The notes: generated by a model not told the origin, from the sequence alone. Shown: positions 1 to 8,364, counted from the first letter of the stretch. The stretch is 17,833 bases of DNA from CAZEFK01 sp964511405 (GCA_964511405.1 CAZEFK010000153.1:1-17833); one strand, 5' to 3'. A program made the numbers and translations.

Positions 1-1
1 G

Positions 2-547
2 CCGGCGGCGCGCCGGTCGGCCTGGCCGGCCGCGCTCGGCACGGCGGCGAGCCTGGCAGTGATGGCCCTGGTCGGGGCCGTGCCGGCCAACCGCGCCGCC
101 GGCCCGTTCCCGGTCGGCCAGCCGGTGCTGTTCACATCAGGCGCGCCGCTGCCCGCGGTCAAGCTCGGCACGTGGTGGCAGCCGGAGCCTTGGGGCACCT
201 GGACCGGCCCGCGGGCCGGCCTGGACCTGACGCTGGCGCAGCCGCCGGCCGCGCCGCTGCGCCTCACCCTCAAGGCGCTGGCGTTCCGCGGCACTCTGCA
301 TCGCGAGCAGCCGGTCGACCTGCTGGCCAACGGCACCCCGGTCGGCCACTGGGTGCTGGACCGCCCGGACCCGGTGGACCTGACCGCGCGGCTCGATCCC
401 GCGCTGCTGCGGGGATCGAACCGGCTGACCCTGACCCTGCGCGCCCCCACGGCCGACAGCCCCCTCTCGATCGGCAGCGGCGAGGACTCGCGGATCCTGG
501 GCTTGGCCGTGCTAGCGCTCACCCTCGCGCCCGAGCCGGCGTCCTGA
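2..547 (+). CDS. C-terminal part of a membrane-anchored surface-polysaccharide type protein (5' end outside window)
   Basis: The reading frame is open to the left edge, so this is the 3' end of a longer gene; internal ATG codons such as the one at 59 are probably not the start. A hydrophobic segment encoded at about 20-90 looks like a last transmembrane helix. It is followed by about 150 residues rich in beta-strand patterns, with W-x-x-PEPWG-x-W near the start and a D-S-R-x-L-G-L-A-V near the end. From memory, this layout matches the beta-sandwich domain (DUF7024-like) at the C-terminus of some membrane proteins and glycosyltransferases of polysaccharide loci. No catalytic residue is visible. 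It converges on the multicopper oxidase gene, 31 bp away. The CDS call is firm; the family call is tentative. Confidence 0.7.
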   Translation, partial: PAARRSAWPAALGTAASLAVMALVGAVPANRAAGPFPVGQPVLFTSGAPLPAVKLGTWWQPEPWGTWTGPRAGLDLTLAQPPAAPLRLTLKALAFRGTLHREQPVDLLANGTPVGHWVLDRPDPVDLTARLDPALLRGSNRLTLTLRAPTADSPLSIGSGEDSRILGLAVLALTLAPEPAS

Positions 548-559
548 TCCGGACGCCGG
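536..559. terminator. Hairpin between convergent genes, overlapping a stop codon
   Basis: CCGGCGTCC (536-544) and GGACGCCGG (551-559) form a perfect 9-bp stem with a 6-nt loop that contains the TGA stop (545-547) of the left-edge gene. It lies between two convergent genes and could end transcription from both sides. There is no T-run, so it is not a textbook intrinsic terminator. Confidence 0.4.
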
Positions 560-578
560 TGTGCAGCCGAGACCAGCC

Positions 579-2051
579 TCAGGCGAAGCCGTCGTAGACG
601 ACCTCCGTCATCATGCCGGTCGCCATGTGATAGAGGTTGTGGCAGTGGAACAGCCATCGACCGGGATTGTCGGCCTCGAAGGCGATGCGGACCGAGCCGT
701 TGACCGGCACCAGGACGGTATCGCGCATCGGCCCGGCCGTCGGCGCGCCGCCGATGGCGACCACCTGGAAATGGTGGCCATGCAGATGCATCGGGTGAGC
801 CATCCGGCTCTGGTTGACCAGCTCCAGTTCCACCCGCTGCCCCTGCGCGACCGCTAGAGGCCGGTGCTGTGCCCATGTCGTTCCGTCGATGCCCCAGTCG
901 TAGGGCATCATCGAGCCCGTCAGGGCGAGGCGATGGACGACGTCGGCAGGGCGGCGCGAGAGGGGCTGCGCGGCCGTCAGGCGCATGTCCAGCGAGAGAT
1001 CGACCGGGCCAACGGCGCTATCCGCGACCTCTGCGAGCTTGGCGACGGTCGCTCCCGGTGTCGCCAGCACGATCCCGGTCCGCGCGCGGTCGCCTTCGCG
1101 CTGCGCAAGGATGGGAAACGCGCCGCCGTCGGGCGGCATCTGGAGCACAACGTCGACGCGCTGGGCCTGTGCGAGCGGGAAACGCCGGACCGTGACCGGC
1201 ACCACCGGATCGCCGTCCACCGCGACGACAGTCCCGTCCAGAGTGCCGAGATCGACCCAAAAAGCGGTCGACGTGGCGCCATTGATCAGGCGCAGGCGCA
1301 CCCGGCCGCTGCGCTCGGTCCGGACCAGGAGCGGGTCGGCCAGCGTGCGATCGTTGGCGAGGTAGGCATCGAACTCGATGTCGTTCAGGTCCATCGCCAT
1401 TCCGGCCGTTGGCGCGGCGGCGCCCTTCGGCGGCGCCATCACGTGGCCGCTCATCGGCATGTGCATGGTCATGCCGGCCATCCCGGCGTGGTCCATTGAT
1501 ATGCCGGCTTTCTTGGTCAGTTCCGCCAGGATTTCGGCAGGATCGCGGAAGGTGAAGTCGTGCAGCAGGACGACGACCTCCTGTGCGTCCATCCGGGTGT
1601 CATCGGCGGTTCGAACGATCAGCGGCGCCGCCATCAGGCGTTGCTCCTGCAGGCCCTGGTGCGCGTGCATCCAGTGCGTGCCGGGCCGCGCCACGAAGTC
1701 GTAGCGGCGGGTGTCGACCGGGGACGCGAGGCTAGTCTCGGCGACGCCGTCCTGTCCCGCGGGCGGAGTCTGGCCGTGCCAGTGGACGATGGTCGGCTCG
1801 CCGCTGCGGTTGGCCAGCTCGAGAACGAACCGCTCGCCAGGGGCGAGGTTGACGCCCATCGTGTTGTCGGGCTGGCGCAGGGCAAACACCGAAGCCGCCC
1901 TGCCATTGATGTCGAGCGTGCGCCGCTCGGCGGCGAGCCGGATCGGCGCGGCCGACTGGGCCCACAGGGATGGGACACCGGCAAGGGCATAGGCGCCCGC
2001 GGTGGCTGAAGCAGACGCCAAGAGTCGGCGCCGCGTAATCTTCACGGTCAT
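579..2051 (-). CDS. Multicopper oxidase, Tat-exported, CueO/CopA type
   Basis: A 490-residue periplasmic multicopper oxidase, expected to oxidise Cu(I) to the less toxic Cu(II) with O2. The N-terminus carries a twin-arginine signal (T-R-R-R-L-L at residues 6-11, then a hydrophobic stretch to about 31). All four copper-ligand blocks are present: HWHG at 90-93, HAH at 129-131, HPMHLHGH at 419-426 and HCH-x3-H at 469-475, with Met480 placed as the usual type-1 axial ligand. A Met/His-rich stretch at about 186-220 resembles the copper-capturing segments of CueO and PcoA/CopA oxidases. The gene lies 46 bp downstream of a small exported His/Met-rich protein and is probably cotranscribed with it. 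The ribosome-binding site is weak (GGA about 11 nt upstream), but the ATG directly precedes the Tat motif, so the start is well placed. A copper role is further supported by the nearby chaperones, regulator and ATPase. Confidence 0.93.
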   Translation of the reverse strand: MTVKITRRRLLASASATAGAYALAGVPSLWAQSAAPIRLAAERRTLDINGRAASVFALRQPDNTMGVNLAPGERFVLELANRSGEPTIVHWHGQTPPAGQDGVAETSLASPVDTRRYDFVARPGTHWMHAHQGLQEQRLMAAPLIVRTADDTRMDAQEVVVLLHDFTFRDPAEILAELTKKAGISMDHAGMAGMTMHMPMSGHVMAPPKGAAAPTAGMAMDLNDIEFDAYLANDRTLADPLLVRTERSGRVRLRLINGATSTAFWVDLGTLDGTVVAVDGDPVVPVTVRRFPLAQAQRVDVVLQMPPDGGAFPILAQREGDRARTGIVLATPGATVAKLAEVADSAVGPVDLSLDMRLTAAQPLSRRPADVVHRLALTGSMMPYDWGIDGTTWAQHRPLAVAQGQRVELELVNQSRMAHPMHLHGHHFQVVAIGGAPTAGPMRDTVLVPVNGSVRIAFEADNPGRWLFHCHNLYHMATGMMTEVVYDGFA

Positions 2052-2097
2052 GATCGGTCGTCCAATCGTCTGAGTTCGGTCTTGAGGACAGCGAGGC

Positions 2098-2466
2098 TCA
2101 GGCGGCGCGTTTTGGGGGTGGCGTTGCTGGTGCGCGTGGCAGCCCGGCCGGCAGCGCGTCGTGCCGGTGCCCTTGGATCTGGGTCCACCCGACGGGGCCG
2201 GTCACCGACGGGCCGGCTGGGCCGAGCCAGCCCACCATCAAGGGGCAGGCGCAAGCAATCGAAACAAGCGCATGCGGCGCGGCATCGTGGCGACCGTGGT
2301 GACCGCCAGCGTGCGCGGCCATTGGCCGCATCCTGTCGAGGTGTTGCGGGCCGGACAGGCAGGACATCGGTCCAGCGAGCACTGGGCTCGCCACGGCGGA
2401 CCAGGCCAGCGTCAGCGCCATGACCAGCCGCAGAACCAGCTGCCTCGTGCCTTTGTGCATGCCCAT
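2098..2466 (-). CDS. Small exported His/Met-rich protein, DUF2946-like
   Basis: A 122-residue protein with a signal peptide: basic M-G-M-H-K-G-T-R, then a hydrophobic core and a V-L-A-like cleavage site at about residue 31. The mature part has a His-rich patch (H-A-G-G-H-H-G-R-H), a C-A-C-P-L-M motif inside a hydrophobic stretch, and a Pro/Ala/Arg tail. Small proteins of this kind (DUF2946-like) are common beside copper-resistance genes and are thought to handle periplasmic copper; that role is known by association, not shown here. The reading frame extends far upstream, but this start is preferred because it opens the signal peptide and has GGGG upstream. The ATG two codons later (2460) is an alternative. 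It is the first gene of a probable two-gene unit with the multicopper oxidase and diverges from the chaperone at 2657. Confidence 0.68.
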   Translation of the reverse strand: MGMHKGTRQLVLRLVMALTLAWSAVASPVLAGPMSCLSGPQHLDRMRPMAAHAGGHHGRHDAAPHALVSIACACPLMVGWLGPAGPSVTGPVGWTQIQGHRHDALPAGLPRAPATPPPKRAA

Positions 2467-2494
2467 ATCCACACGCCCCGCCAGACTCTTGCCG

Positions 2495-2524
2495 AATACA
2501 TGGCGAGAGCCCGCGCACTTGCAA
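2495..2524 (-). promoter_or_regulatory. Possible sigma70-like promoter for the small exported protein and oxidase
   Basis: On the minus strand TTGCAA (2524-2519), an 18-bp spacer and TGTATT (2500-2495) lie about 30 bp upstream of the ATG at 2466. No GGTCAA, the minus-strand form of the copper-regulator -35 box, is present between 2467 and 2657. This pair therefore seems to lack a dedicated MerR-type promoter. The matches are only moderate. Confidence 0.25.
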
Positions 2525-2575
2525 GCACAGCGGACGCGGTGCGAAGCGTGGCGCCGCGATTGATGATTTTTCCTC

Positions 2576-2606
2576 TTGACCTTCCCAAAGTTGGCATCGG
2601 TACGGT
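2576..2606 (+). promoter_or_regulatory. MerR/CueR-type promoter of the HMA chaperone
   Basis: TTGACC (2576-2581), a 19-bp spacer and TACGGT (2601-2606). The long spacer is the hallmark of promoters activated by MerR-family regulators. It carries CTTCCC...GTTGG, which lines up with three other sites in this window (8593-8623, 8642-8672, 11753-11783). The right half of the dyad is the weakest of the four. Confidence 0.6.
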
Positions 2607-2656
2607 CGGAAGATCGGAAACCGGAATGTCCGGATTCCTCCGTATGGAAACTACCG

Positions 2657-2860
2657 ATGAGCGTCACGTTCGAAGTCGACGGACTCCATTGCACCGGTTG
2701 CTCGAAGAAGATCGCCGACGCAATCATGGCCGTCCAGCCCGGCGCGCGGGTCGAGATCGACGTCAAGGGTGGCACCGTTCAAGTGGACGGGGCGCATGAT
2801 CATGGCGTGCTGGTGCGCGCCATTGAGAGCGCAGGCTACGCGCTGCGGACTGCAGCTTGA
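2657..2860 (+). CDS. Heavy-metal-associated (HMA) domain copper chaperone
   Basis: A 67-residue single-domain protein with the ferredoxin-like HMA fold, expected to bind Cu(I) in the cytosol and pass it to a P1B-ATPase. The metal site is G-L-H-C-T-G-C (residues 9-15): both cysteines are present, but the usual Met before them is Leu. The hydrophobic pattern and the A-G-Y near the end (59-61) fit the family. The frame is open further upstream; ATG 2657 is chosen because GGAAA lies 7 nt before it and the protein then has standard length. It sits just downstream of a MerR-type promoter and diverges from the oxidase pair. It is a paralogue of the chaperone at 8365-8568; both share a P-G-A-R-V-x-x-D block. 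Confidence 0.87.
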   Translation: MSVTFEVDGLHCTGCSKKIADAIMAVQPGARVEIDVKGGTVQVDGAHDHGVLVRAIESAGYALRTAA

Positions 2861-3003
2861 TGAGGTCGATCCCGCCGGGTTGAGACCCAATACCTGCCGC
2901 GAACGCGGCGTGTGGGCGGGACTGCCAGTGCGCGGACAGGACTCGACTGTTTTCGGCGGTTGTGACTGCACCGCGTTTTGAACCTCACAAGTGTTTGGGT
3001 GTC

Positions 3004-3043
3004 TTGTCTCGGGCATAAGAGAAACCGATAGTCGATATCTATC
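3004..3043 (+). promoter_or_regulatory. Putative promoter with overlapping inverted repeat, ABC operon
   Basis: TTGTCT (3004-3009), a 17-bp spacer and GATAGT (3027-3032) form a plausible sigma70-like promoter about 50 bp upstream of the ABC operon start. GATAG (3027-3031) and CTATC (3039-3043) form a perfect inverted repeat with a 7-bp spacer that starts on the -10 box. An operator at this place would suit repression. The regulator is not identifiable. The rest of the 219-bp gap contains only a short GCCGC-GAAC-GCGGC hairpin (2896-2909), which may end the chaperone transcript. Confidence 0.35.
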
Positions 3044-3079
3044 CCGCTGCAGGGATGGGACGGATCTTGGAGGCGGCTG

Positions 3080-4582
3080 ATGACGGCACTGCGTCAGGTT
3101 CATCGCGTTGCACCCGTCCTGGCTGGGCTCGTCCTGGCCGCCGGCCCGGCGGCCGCGGCGGGCAGCACGATCATCGTCGCCGAGAACTTCAGTCCGCGCG
3201 CCAATTTCGCGATCGAGACCGAGGATGCCTATGTCCTGACGCGGTCCGGCTGCATGGAAGCGCTGACCCGCATCGAGTTTGACGGGACCTTGCAGCCCGG
3301 ACTGGCTACGAAATGGACGCAGTCGGCCCCCGACTCCTGGGATTTCACGCTCCGGCCCGGGGTCACCTTCGCCGACGGCCAGGCCCTGACCGCGGCGGTG
3401 GTGGTCGCCGACCTGGGCCGGGCGCTGAAGGCGACGGCGCCGGCGCGGACGTTCTCGCCGAAGTTGGTGAAGTCGGTCGAGGCGGTCGATGCCATGACCG
3501 TGCGGATCACCACGCCGGCGCCCAGCGTGATCACCCCGTTCCGCATGGCCGGCCCCAGCACCGGCATCCTGTCGCCGGCGGCCTTCACGGCCGCCGGGGT
3601 CAATCCGGTCAAGGCCTGCACCGGCCCATTCACCATCACCGAGGTGGTGCCGCAGCAGCTGCTGCGGCTCGAGCGCAATGCCGGCTATTGGGGCGGGCCG
3701 GCGGCGATCGAGCATGCCGAGTTCCGGTTCGTGCCCGATGCCGACGTGCGGTTCACGATGGTGCGATCGGGCGAGGCCCATGTCGGCAACTACCTGCCAG
3801 CCTCGGTCAAGGCTTCGGACGGAGCGAGGATCGTCAAGATCGACCAGCCCCGCGTCGTCGGGCTCTATCTCAATAACCAGAAGCCGCCGTTCAACGACGT
3901 CAAGGTGCGCCAGGCGGTCCAGGCGGCCATCGACACCCAGCTGCTGTCGAGCACCGTCTATGAGGGCGTGGCGCAGCCGGCGGTCGGCCCGTTCCTGCCG
4001 GCCGAGCCGTGGGCGCCCCAGGGCACGGCGCCGGTCAAGCGCGACCTCGACCGCGCCCGCGCGCTACTGGCCGAGGCGGGCATCAAGCCCGGCCAGCTCA
4101 AGATTGCGCTTCTCGGCTATACGGAAAGGGCGGAGTTCGCCGACGTCGCCTCGGTGATCCAGTCCCAGCTGTTCGACGTCGGGATCGATGTCGACATCAC
4201 CATCGCCAACTATTCGGCGATCGAGCCCAGCCTGCTGTCCGGCGATTTCCAAGCGACGCTGCTGTCGCGCAACCACCTGACCGACATCGCCGACCCGATC
4301 GGCTTCCTGAGCGCCGACTATGGCTGCAAGGGCAGCTACAACCTGTCGCATTTCTGCGACCCGGCGGTCGATGCCGCGCTCGACAAGGCCAATGCCCTGA
4401 CCGATCCCGCCGGCCGCTACGCGATCTATGCCGACATCGCCGCGCGGTTGCAGCGCGACGCGGTCGACGTGTTCCTGGTGCGCGAAGCCGAACGCGATGC
4501 GGTCTCGCCGGCGCTGAAGAACTTCCAGATCCATCCCCTGATCCATTACCTGCTGACCAACCGGCTGACCCTGGCTCAGTGA
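3080..4582 (+). CDS. ABC transporter substrate-binding protein, peptide/nickel family (SBP family 5)
   Basis: A 500-residue periplasmic binding protein that delivers substrate to the permeases encoded next. An N-terminal signal peptide ends near the A-A-A-A-G at about residue 30. Family-5 features include the G-x-M-E-A-L-T-R block with L-x-P-G-L-A-T-K-W near residue 75, the W-D-F-T-L-R-P-G-V-T-F-x-D-G segment at about 90-105, N-A-G-Y-W-G-G near 205, and a C-terminal D-P-I-G-F-L segment. A cysteine pair in C-K-G-S-Y-N-L-S-H-F-C could form a disulfide. The substrate cannot be read from sequence: peptides, nickel or a metal-chelate are all possible in this family. The start has an excellent GGAGG (3069-3073) 6 nt upstream. 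It is the first gene of a tight four-gene operon. Confidence 0.9.
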   Translation: MTALRQVHRVAPVLAGLVLAAGPAAAAGSTIIVAENFSPRANFAIETEDAYVLTRSGCMEALTRIEFDGTLQPGLATKWTQSAPDSWDFTLRPGVTFADGQALTAAVVVADLGRALKATAPARTFSPKLVKSVEAVDAMTVRITTPAPSVITPFRMAGPSTGILSPAAFTAAGVNPVKACTGPFTITEVVPQQLLRLERNAGYWGGPAAIEHAEFRFVPDADVRFTMVRSGEAHVGNYLPASVKASDGARIVKIDQPRVVGLYLNNQKPPFNDVKVRQAVQAAIDTQLLSSTVYEGVAQPAVGPFLPAEPWAPQGTAPVKRDLDRARALLAEAGIKPGQLKIALLGYTERAEFADVASVIQSQLFDVGIDVDITIANYSAIEPSLLSGDFQATLLSRNHLTDIADPIGFLSADYGCKGSYNLSHFCDPAVDAALDKANALTDPAGRYAIYADIAARLQRDAVDVFLVREAERDAVSPALKNFQIHPLIHYLLTNRLTLAQ

Positions 4583-4606
4583 CCGCGCCGTGATCGGAGG
4601 TCGGAG

Positions 4607-5554
4607 ATGACCGCCTTCCTGCTCCGGCGCCTGGGCATGGCCCTGTTCGCCCTGCTGCTGGTGTCGGTCCTGGCGTTCCTGGTGCCCTATCTCGGTGGCG
4701 GCGACCCGGTGCGCGTCATCATCCGGGCACGCACCAACGATCCGGTGATCGACGCGGCGACCCTGGCCAGCCTGTCGGCGCAGCTCGGGCTCGACCGCCC
4801 GCTGCCCGAGCAGTACCTGCGCTGGCTGGGCCAAGTATTGCGGGGCGATTTGGGCCTGTCCTACGGCAGCCGGGTGCCGGTCGGCCTGATGATCGGCCGC
4901 GCGCTTGGCGTGTCGGCGACCCTGGCGATCACGGCACTCGGCGTGGCGCTGGTCGCCGCCCTGCCGATCGGCACGCTGTGCGCCGTGCGGGCCGGCCGGC
5001 TCCTCGACGGCGCGGCCGCGGTGCTGTGCCAGGCGCTGGTGGCGCTGCCCGAATATTGGCTGGCGCCTGTTTTCATCCTGGTGTTCGCCCTGCAGCTGCA
5101 CCTGCTGCCCTCGGCCGGCTGGGACAAGCCCGGCGCCCTGGTGCTGCCGGCGGCGGTGCTGGCGCTGCGGCCGCTGGCCTATTTCACGCGCGTGACGCGG
5201 GCGTCGATGGTCGACGTGCTGCAGGCGCCCTATATCGTCGCCGCCCGCAGCCGCGGCCTGGGGATGGGCCAGACCCTGTGGCGCCACGGCCTGCGCAATG
5301 GCCTGACCCCGGTCGCGACGCTGTTCGCCATGTGGCTGGCCAGCCTGATCGGGGGCTCGGTGGTGGTCGAGGTGATCTTCGCCGTGCCCGGCATGGGCCG
5401 GCTGGTCTACGAGGCGGTGGTCAACAAGGACGTGCCCCTACTGCAGGGCGGCCTGCTGTGCATCGTCGGCCTGTCGATCGCCATCACCACCGCAGCCGAC
5501 CTGCTGCACCAGGCGGCCAATCCCGCGCTCAGGAGCCGCCATGCCGGCGCCTAG
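4607..5554 (+). CDS. ABC transporter permease, DppB/OppB type
   Basis: A 315-residue inner-membrane permease subunit with about six transmembrane helices. Family signs are the N-terminal L-L-R-R-L-x-M-A-L-F helix start, the L-G-L-D-R-P-L-P-E-Q-Y block near residue 65, G-D-L-G-L-S-Y in the first periplasmic region, and the cytoplasmic EAA-like loop at about 208-226 (A-A-R-S-R-G-L-G), which contacts the ATPase. The last helices carry the family-typical V-V-V-E-x-I-F-x-x-P-G-M-G-R-L. GGAGG sits 6 nt before the ATG, 24 bp after the binding-protein gene. The stop overlaps the next permease by 14 bp, implying translational coupling. Confidence 0.92.
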   Translation: MTAFLLRRLGMALFALLLVSVLAFLVPYLGGGDPVRVIIRARTNDPVIDAATLASLSAQLGLDRPLPEQYLRWLGQVLRGDLGLSYGSRVPVGLMIGRALGVSATLAITALGVALVAALPIGTLCAVRAGRLLDGAAAVLCQALVALPEYWLAPVFILVFALQLHLLPSAGWDKPGALVLPAAVLALRPLAYFTRVTRASMVDVLQAPYIVAARSRGLGMGQTLWRHGLRNGLTPVATLFAMWLASLIGGSVVVEVIFAVPGMGRLVYEAVVNKDVPLLQGGLLCIVGLSIAITTAADLLHQAANPALRSRHAGA

Positions 5555-6404
5555 CCGCCGCACGGCGGTCTTCGCGGCCGGCACCACGGTCGCCGCGGTG
5601 ATCCTGGCCCTGCTGGCCGCGGCGCCGTGGATCGCGCCTTACGGCCCCGCGGCACAGGACTTGGCGCACCGGCTGGCCGCGCCTTCGGCCGCCCACTGGC
5701 TGGGCACCGACCATCTCGGGCGCGACGAGCTCACCCGGCTGCTCTATGGCGGGCGGTTCTCGGTGGCGGTCGCGGCGCTGACGCTGATCGCCTCGGCGGT
5801 GGTCGGCGTCGGTTTGGGGGTCGTCGCGGCGCGCGCCGGCGGCGCGGTCGACGAGCTGATCATGCGCGCGGTCGACCTGGTCATCGCCTTCCCGGACGTG
5901 GTGGTCGCGCTGTTCCTGGTGGCGCTGCTCGGCCCGGGCTACGTGACGCTGTGGCTGGCCCTGACCGCGGTCGGCTGGACGCCCTTCGCCCGGGTCATGC
6001 GCGGTCTGGCGATGGAGATCAACACCCGGGACTATGTGCGCGCCGCCGAGATCCTGGGCTGCTCGCGCCGTTTCATCACGTTGCGCCACCTCCTGCCCAA
6101 TGCGCTGCGGCCGGTCGCCGCCATCGCCTTCCTGCGCTTCGGCCACAAGCTGGTGACGGTCGGCGGGCTGTCCTATCTGGGCCTGGGCGTGCAACCGCCG
6201 GCCTCGGACTGGGGGGCGATGCTGTTCGATTCGCGGCGCTACATGGAGCGCTCGCCCCTGCTGGTGCTGCTGCCCGGCCTGGCGATCTTCGTGACCGCCC
6301 TGGCGGTCAGCGCCGTCGGCCAGGGCCTGGACCTCGACCGCGCCTCGGCCCGCCCGGCCGGGCTGGTCGTCCGCGCCTGGCGCTGGCTGCGGCGGCCGGC
6401 ATGA
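5541..6404 (+). CDS. ABC transporter permease, DppC/OppC type
   Basis: A 287-residue inner-membrane permease, partner of the preceding one. It has the OppC-type N-terminal block H-W-L-G-T-D-H-L-G-R-D (about residues 52-62) followed by L-L-Y-G-G-R, and an EAA-type loop at about 162-178 (Y-V-R-A-A-E-I-L-G), which docks on the ATPase. About six hydrophobic helices are visible. AGGAG (5531-5535) precedes the ATG by 5 nt. Its stop overlaps the ATPase start in an ATGA arrangement (6401-6404), so the operon is tightly coupled. Confidence 0.92.
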   Translation: MPAPSRRTAVFAAGTTVAAVILALLAAAPWIAPYGPAAQDLAHRLAAPSAAHWLGTDHLGRDELTRLLYGGRFSVAVAALTLIASAVVGVGLGVVAARAGGAVDELIMRAVDLVIAFPDVVVALFLVALLGPGYVTLWLALTAVGWTPFARVMRGLAMEINTRDYVRAAEILGCSRRFITLRHLLPNALRPVAAIAFLRFGHKLVTVGGLSYLGLGVQPPASDWGAMLFDSRRYMERSPLLVLLPGLAIFVTALAVSAVGQGLDLDRASARPAGLVVRAWRWLRRPA

Positions 6405-8338
6405 GGGGCGGCGTCTTCCGGGCCGCGCTGGGGACCGGACCGTCGCGAGCCGGGGTCGCCCCGCTGCCGGCCGAACCGCTGCTGCCCGAACCACTGCTGG
6501 CCGTCGATCGGCTGCGCCTGGTCGCCGCCGGCCAGGAACGTCCGCTGGTCGACGGCGTGTCGCTGACGGTTGGCGCCGGCGAAGTGGCGGCGCTGGTCGG
6601 CGAATCCGGATCGGGCAAGACCCTGACCGCGCTATCGCTGCTGCGCCTGCTGCCGCCCGGCGTGGCGGTGGCCGCGGGCGCCATCCGCTTCGCCGGCGAG
6701 GACGTGCTGGCGATGCGCGCGGCGCGGCTCAATCGGCTGCGCGGCGGCGGCATCGGCATGATCTTCCAGCAGCCGCTGGCCATGCTCGACCCGACTGCCC
6801 CGGTCGGCAGCCAGGTCGCCGAGGCCGTGTCGCTGCATACCGGGCTCACGCGCCGTCAGGCCTGGGCGCGCGCCGTCGAGCTGCTGGCCGAGGTCGGCAT
6901 CCCGGCGCCGGCCGAACGGGCGCGGGCCTATGCCCACCAGCTCTCGGGCGGCATGGCCCAGCGGGTCATGATCGCCGCGGCGCTGGCCGGCGATCCGCGC
7001 CTGCTGATCGCCGACGAGCCGACCACCGCCCTCGATGTGACGGTGCAGCTGCAGATCCTGCAGCTGCTGCGCCGCGAGCGCATCAGGCGTGGCCTGGCGA
7101 TCCTGCTGATCAGCCATGACTTGTCGGTGGTGGCGGCGCTGGCCGACCGAGTCGCGGTGATGCGCGGCGGCAGCTTGGTCGAGGCCGGGGTGACCGCGGA
7201 CGTACTGCGGCGGCCGCGGCACGGCTACACCCAGGCGCTCGTTCAGGCCGCCTTTGCCACGGCCGTGGCAGTGCCGGCCGCCGCTGCCGAGGCACCGCCG
7301 CTGGTGCGACTCGACGGCGTCAGCAAGCACTATCCGGTGCGCGACAGCCACGGCTGCCGGCTGCTGGTCCGCTCGGTCGACGCCGTGTCGCTGGACATCC
7401 GGGAGGGCGAGGTCCTGGGGCTGGTCGGCGAGTCCGGTTGCGGCAAGAGCACGCTCGCCCGGCTTCTGCTGCGCATGACCCGGCCCAGCGCCGGGTCGAT
7501 CCACATCGCCGGGCAGGACCTGTTCGCCGTCGTCGGCCCGGCGCTGTGCGACCTGCGCCGGCAGGTCCAGCTGGTGTTCCAGGACCCGGTCGGCGCCCTC
7601 GACCCGCGCATGCGCCTGGGCGACAGCCTGCTGGCGCCGCTCGACCAGAACCGGATCGGCGCCTCGCGCGCCGAACGCCGGCGGCACATGCGCGACATGG
7701 CCGAGGCGGTCGGGCTCGATGAGGCGATCCTGGAGCGGCGGCCCGGCGCCTGCTCCGGCGGGCAGCTCCAGCGCGCCGTGATCGCGCGCGCCCTGCTGAT
7801 GGGCCCGCGGCTGCTGGTCTGCGACGAGCCGACGTCGGCGCTCGACGCCACGATCCGGACGCAAGTGCTGGAGCTGTTGATCGACCTGCGCCGGCGTTTC
7901 GGCCTGACCCTGCTGCTGATCTCCCACGACCTGCGCGTCGTCCGCCAGCTGTGCGACCGCATCGCGGTCATGTATCTGGGCGAGATCGTCGAAGTCGCCG
8001 ACCGCGATCGCCTGTTCGCGGCGCCGGGCCACCCCTATACCCGGGCGCTGATCGCCTCGACCCTGCTGGAGGGCGGCGGGCTGCCCGAGCAGGCGCTGTC
8101 CGGCGAGCCGCCAAGTCCGCTGGCGCCGCCCGCCGGCTGCCGGTTCCACACCCGCTGCCCGCTCGCCGAGCCGCGCTGCGCGGCGGAGCCGCCCGACCTG
8201 GTCGCGGCCGGCCCGGCGCAGTCCGTGCGCTGCCATCGGTTCCAGCCCGAGCCCCACGCGCTGGCTGGCGGGACTTCGGGCGCCCTTACTGCGGGTTGTC
8301 CCGCTACCGCCGCTCGCCTCGAGCGCAAACTCCCGTAA
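6401..8338 (+). CDS. Fused double ABC ATPase of a peptide/nickel importer (DppD-DppF type)
   Basis: A 645-residue protein carrying both nucleotide-binding domains that are often encoded as separate D and F subunits. Domain 1: Walker A G-E-S-G-S-G-K-T (67-74), signature LSGGM (181-185), Walker B L-L-I-A-D-E-P (201-207). Domain 2: Walker A G-E-S-G-C-G-K-S-T (343-351), signature CSGGQ (451-455), Walker B L-L-V-C-D-E-P (471-477). The tail has the oligopeptide-transporter C-terminal motif with H-P-Y-T-R-A-L and C-R-F-H-T-R-C-P. The frame is open far upstream inside the permease gene; ATG 6401 is chosen because of the ATGA overlap and because the product then begins shortly before domain 1. It powers import through the two permeases. 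It is the last gene of the operon and converges on copZ. Confidence 0.93.
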   Translation: MRGGVFRAALGTGPSRAGVAPLPAEPLLPEPLLAVDRLRLVAAGQERPLVDGVSLTVGAGEVAALVGESGSGKTLTALSLLRLLPPGVAVAAGAIRFAGEDVLAMRAARLNRLRGGGIGMIFQQPLAMLDPTAPVGSQVAEAVSLHTGLTRRQAWARAVELLAEVGIPAPAERARAYAHQLSGGMAQRVMIAAALAGDPRLLIADEPTTALDVTVQLQILQLLRRERIRRGLAILLISHDLSVVAALADRVAVMRGGSLVEAGVTADVLRRPRHGYTQALVQAAFATAVAVPAAAAEAPPLVRLDGVSKHYPVRDSHGCRLLVRSVDAVSLDIREGEVLGLVGESGCGKSTLARLLLRMTRPSAGSIHIAGQDLFAVVGPALCDLRRQVQLVFQDPVGALDPRMRLGDSLLAPLDQNRIGASRAERRRHMRDMAEAVGLDEAILERRPGACSGGQLQRAVIARALLMGPRLLVCDEPTSALDATIRTQVLELLIDLRRRFGLTLLLISHDLRVVRQLCDRIAVMYLGEIVEVADRDRLFAAPGHPYTRALIASTLLEGGGLPEQALSGEPPSPLAPPAGCRFHTRCPLAEPRCAAEPPDLVAAGPAQSVRCHRFQPEPHALAGGTSGALTAGCPATAARLERKLP

Positions 8339-8355
8339 GGGGCCAGGCGGCCCTT
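8337..8355. terminator. Possible terminator hairpin between convergent ABC operon and copZ
   Basis: AAGGGGCC (8337-8344) pairs with GGCCCTT (8349-8355) with one bulged G. It sits directly after the ATPase stop and before the 3' end of copZ. T-rich tails are short, so the assignment is tentative. Confidence 0.35.
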
Positions 8356-8364
8356 GGGCGCGCC

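Noticed and set aside
2048..2524. An alternative 158-codon frame overlapping the small exported protein
   Set aside because: It lacks a signal peptide and is Arg-rich; the competing frame has a clean signal peptide and His/Met motifs.
2651..3781. A 376-codon open frame on the minus strand across the chaperone and binding-protein start
   Set aside because: It is antisense to two clear genes and their promoters, is Arg/Gly/His-rich without domain pattern, and is explained by high GC content.
4064..5287. A 407-codon minus-strand open frame opposite the binding protein and first permease
   Set aside because: Gln/Arg/His-rich antisense reading of well-supported genes; no family pattern.
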